58,500 nucleotides of DNA, taken from the NCBI GenBank assembly GCA_016946835.1, contig JACVTC010000041.1, positions 981,501-1,040,000 of the forward strand, written 5' to 3'. A program made the position numbers and the translations under genes. This document shows, in pieces, positions 58,276-58,500 of the stretch; the first letter of the stretch is position 1, and the number at the start of each line of letters is the position of its first letter. The notes under the pieces were generated by a model, which saw only the letters and a list, made by a program, of their open reading frames with translations, had not been told where the DNA came from and searched no databases. Origin of the DNA: Neocallimastix lanati (nom. inval.) (taxonomy: Eukaryota > Neocallimastigomycota > Neocallimastigomycetes > Neocallimastigales > Neocallimastigaceae).

Positions 58276-58500
58276 ATTGAAATAAAATAAAATAAAATAG
58301 TTATTATCAGAAAGATATAAATTTAATATTTAATAATTATTATTAAATATACAAATATGTTACTACACATATTTGTTTTATATCAATGACTTTTATGTAC
58401 AGTAATTTTTACTTGTATAATTATTATTTATTTACCTTTTATTAATATTAATATTTTCTATCCTTGAAAATAACCAAATCAACCTATCTTTAGGTAAAAA
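58276..58500. other. A/T-rich flank
   Basis: Nothing recognisable to the end of the window. Confidence 0.6.

Overview
This window looks like nuclear DNA of an anaerobic gut fungus (Neocallimastigomycota, the Neocallimastix/Piromyces/Anaeromyces group). The assignment is inferred. It rests on extreme A+T richness outside genes, very long A/T homopolymers, (AAT)n arrays that run into coding Asn tracts, short GT-AG introns, fungal-type gene content, and ankyrin relics of a style I associate with that group. No taxon marker here proves it.

I rebuilt seven intact protein genes from splice sites and reading frame; all 27 proposed introns are GT-AG. They are: a secreted or membrane Cys-rich protein (5.5-6.5 kb, +); SEC66/SEC71 of the ER Sec63 complex (9.5-10.4 kb, -); a protein with an Ecl1-like N-terminal zinc motif and a large Asn tract (21.4-23.9 kb, +); the nucleosome assembly protein NAP1 with a C-terminal CKQQ box (27.2-29.9 kb, -, 10 exons); the COMPASS subunit DPY30 (32.9-33.8 kb, +, 4 exons); the nonsense-mediated decay factor UPF2/NMD2 (35.0-40.0 kb, -, 10 exons); and a divergent PPM/PP2C phosphatase (54.4-56.8 kb, +, 4 exons). 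An eighth gene, a cyclin with a C-terminal cyclin box (50.1-52.1 kb, +), is intronless. These are housekeeping genes with no operon-like link.

Between them is a graveyard. A 5'-truncated LINE with an open reverse transcriptase frame is flanked by a 16-bp target-site duplication (286-3282). At least three more LINE pieces lie at 7.3-8.2, 8.4-8.8 and 24.8-25.3 kb. A decayed element between ~150-170-bp direct repeats sits at 11.9-13.2 kb. A ~470-bp piece of large-subunit rRNA lies alone at 14.6-15.1 kb. There are two unrelated dead ankyrin genes (16.4-18.0 and 57.1-58.3 kb), a dead MIA40/CHCHD4 copy (42.1-42.4 kb), and several short unassigned coding relics.

The rest, including nearly all of 43.4-50.1 kb, is low-complexity A/T DNA where I see no gene. 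I found no tRNA, CRISPR array, defence system or gene cluster, and nothing I would call a new biological system. The most useful observations are the LINE insertion structure with its chimeric start, the rRNA fragment with a fold-back at its edge, the MIA40 pseudogene with identifiable lesions, the long insertion in the phosphatase, and the 29-residue ankyrin-like array.
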